Shown here in pieces: positions 6,512-6,567 of a stretch of 6,567 nucleotides of DNA. Positions within the stretch are counted from its first letter, which is position 1. Each line of letters starts with the position of its first letter. Below the pieces are notes generated by a model. That model was not told the DNA's origin, did not search any database, and saw nothing but the letters and a program-made list of their open reading frames with translations. The stretch comes from Firmicutes bacterium UBA1768 (lineage in GTDB: Bacteria > Bacillota > Clostridia > Peptostreptococcales > Anaerovoracaceae), in the NCBI GenBank assembly GCA_002315335.1, contig DCGW01000067.1:1-6567 (forward strand), in the 5' to 3' direction. The translations under genes and the position numbers were made by a program.

Positions 6512-6544
6512 ATCTGTCAGAAGGAGGATATCCAAATGACAGAT
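6512..6544 (+). promoter_or_regulatory. Possible hairpin over the start codon of the last gene
   Basis: ATCTGTCA (6512-6519) is the exact reverse complement of TGACAGAT (6537-6544), which includes the last two bases of ATG 6536. The ribosome binding site 6521-6527 would lie in the 17-base loop, which also contains the palindrome GGATATCC (6526-6533). It could temper initiation or be a protein-binding site; an eight-pair match can also arise by chance. Confidence 0.35.
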
Positions 6545-6567
6545 GAACAAGAAGAAAAATCCTGCTC
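6536..6567 (+). CDS. Start of an unidentified gene (partial)
   Basis: ATG at 6536 follows a strong AAGGAGG at 6521-6527 with eight bases between. Only ten codons are visible, giving MTDEQEEKSC and continuing past the window edge. The start is acidic and hydrophilic with no signal peptide, so a cytosolic protein is more likely than another lipoprotein. It lies beyond the terminator at 6444-6474 and is probably a separate transcription unit. No family can be assigned. A possible hairpin spans its start codon. Confidence 0.6.
   Translation, partial: MTDEQEEKSC

Noticed and set aside
6484..6512. TTGGGA and TACATA as a promoter for the last gene
   Set aside because: The spacing is acceptable, but the -10 element matches the consensus at only three of six positions, too weak to annotate.

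Overview
The window reads as chromosomal DNA of a Gram-positive anaerobe, most likely a gut-type member of Clostridia (Lachnospiraceae- or Oscillospiraceae-like). The grounds are strong AGGAGG-type ribosome binding sites, lipoproteins with a cysteine at residue 20, an amino-acid ABC transporter in which binding lobes and permease are fused in one chain, and moderate to low G+C. This is inference from style, not from a marker gene. All convincing genes lie on the + strand.

Layout. Positions 1-233 hold the 3' end of an unidentified gene. Next, 246-1784 encodes a fused substrate-binding protein and permease of a polar amino acid ABC transporter, whose binding domain appears circularly permuted. 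After a 42-base gap comes a set of genes I do not recognise: a six-helix membrane protein (1827-2588), a secreted acidic lipoprotein (2610-3593), a second, related membrane protein (3614-4168), a second, related lipoprotein (4186-5169), then, after 104 bases containing a hairpin, a third related lipoprotein (5274-6245) with no membrane partner. Directly behind it, 6253-6315 is the C-terminal remnant of a fourth lipoprotein copy. A strong intrinsic terminator at 6444-6474 closes the unit, and a new gene starts at 6536 and runs off the window.

How the genes fit together. Genes 1827-2588/2610-3593 and 3614-4168/4186-5169 are two copies of one two-gene cassette: membrane protein first, lipoprotein second, with nearly the same junction sequence around the lipoprotein ribosome binding site. 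The lipoproteins should sit on the outer face of the membrane. The membrane proteins keep three conserved motifs, and the positive-inside rule places all three on the cytosolic face. The best reading is a membrane/lipoprotein pair of unknown function that has been amplified and is being reshuffled: the first and third lipoprotein genes share a 70-base exact repeat covering the signal peptide while the mature parts have diverged, and a broken 3' end remains downstream. No terminator separates the genes from 246 to 5169, so they may be co-transcribed, but no functional link between the transporter and the cassettes is shown.

I see no tRNA, rRNA, CRISPR array, insertion sequence or transposase. 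There is no gene-free stretch longer than 300 bases; the longest (about 220 bases, 6316-6535) holds the terminator and the leader of the last gene.
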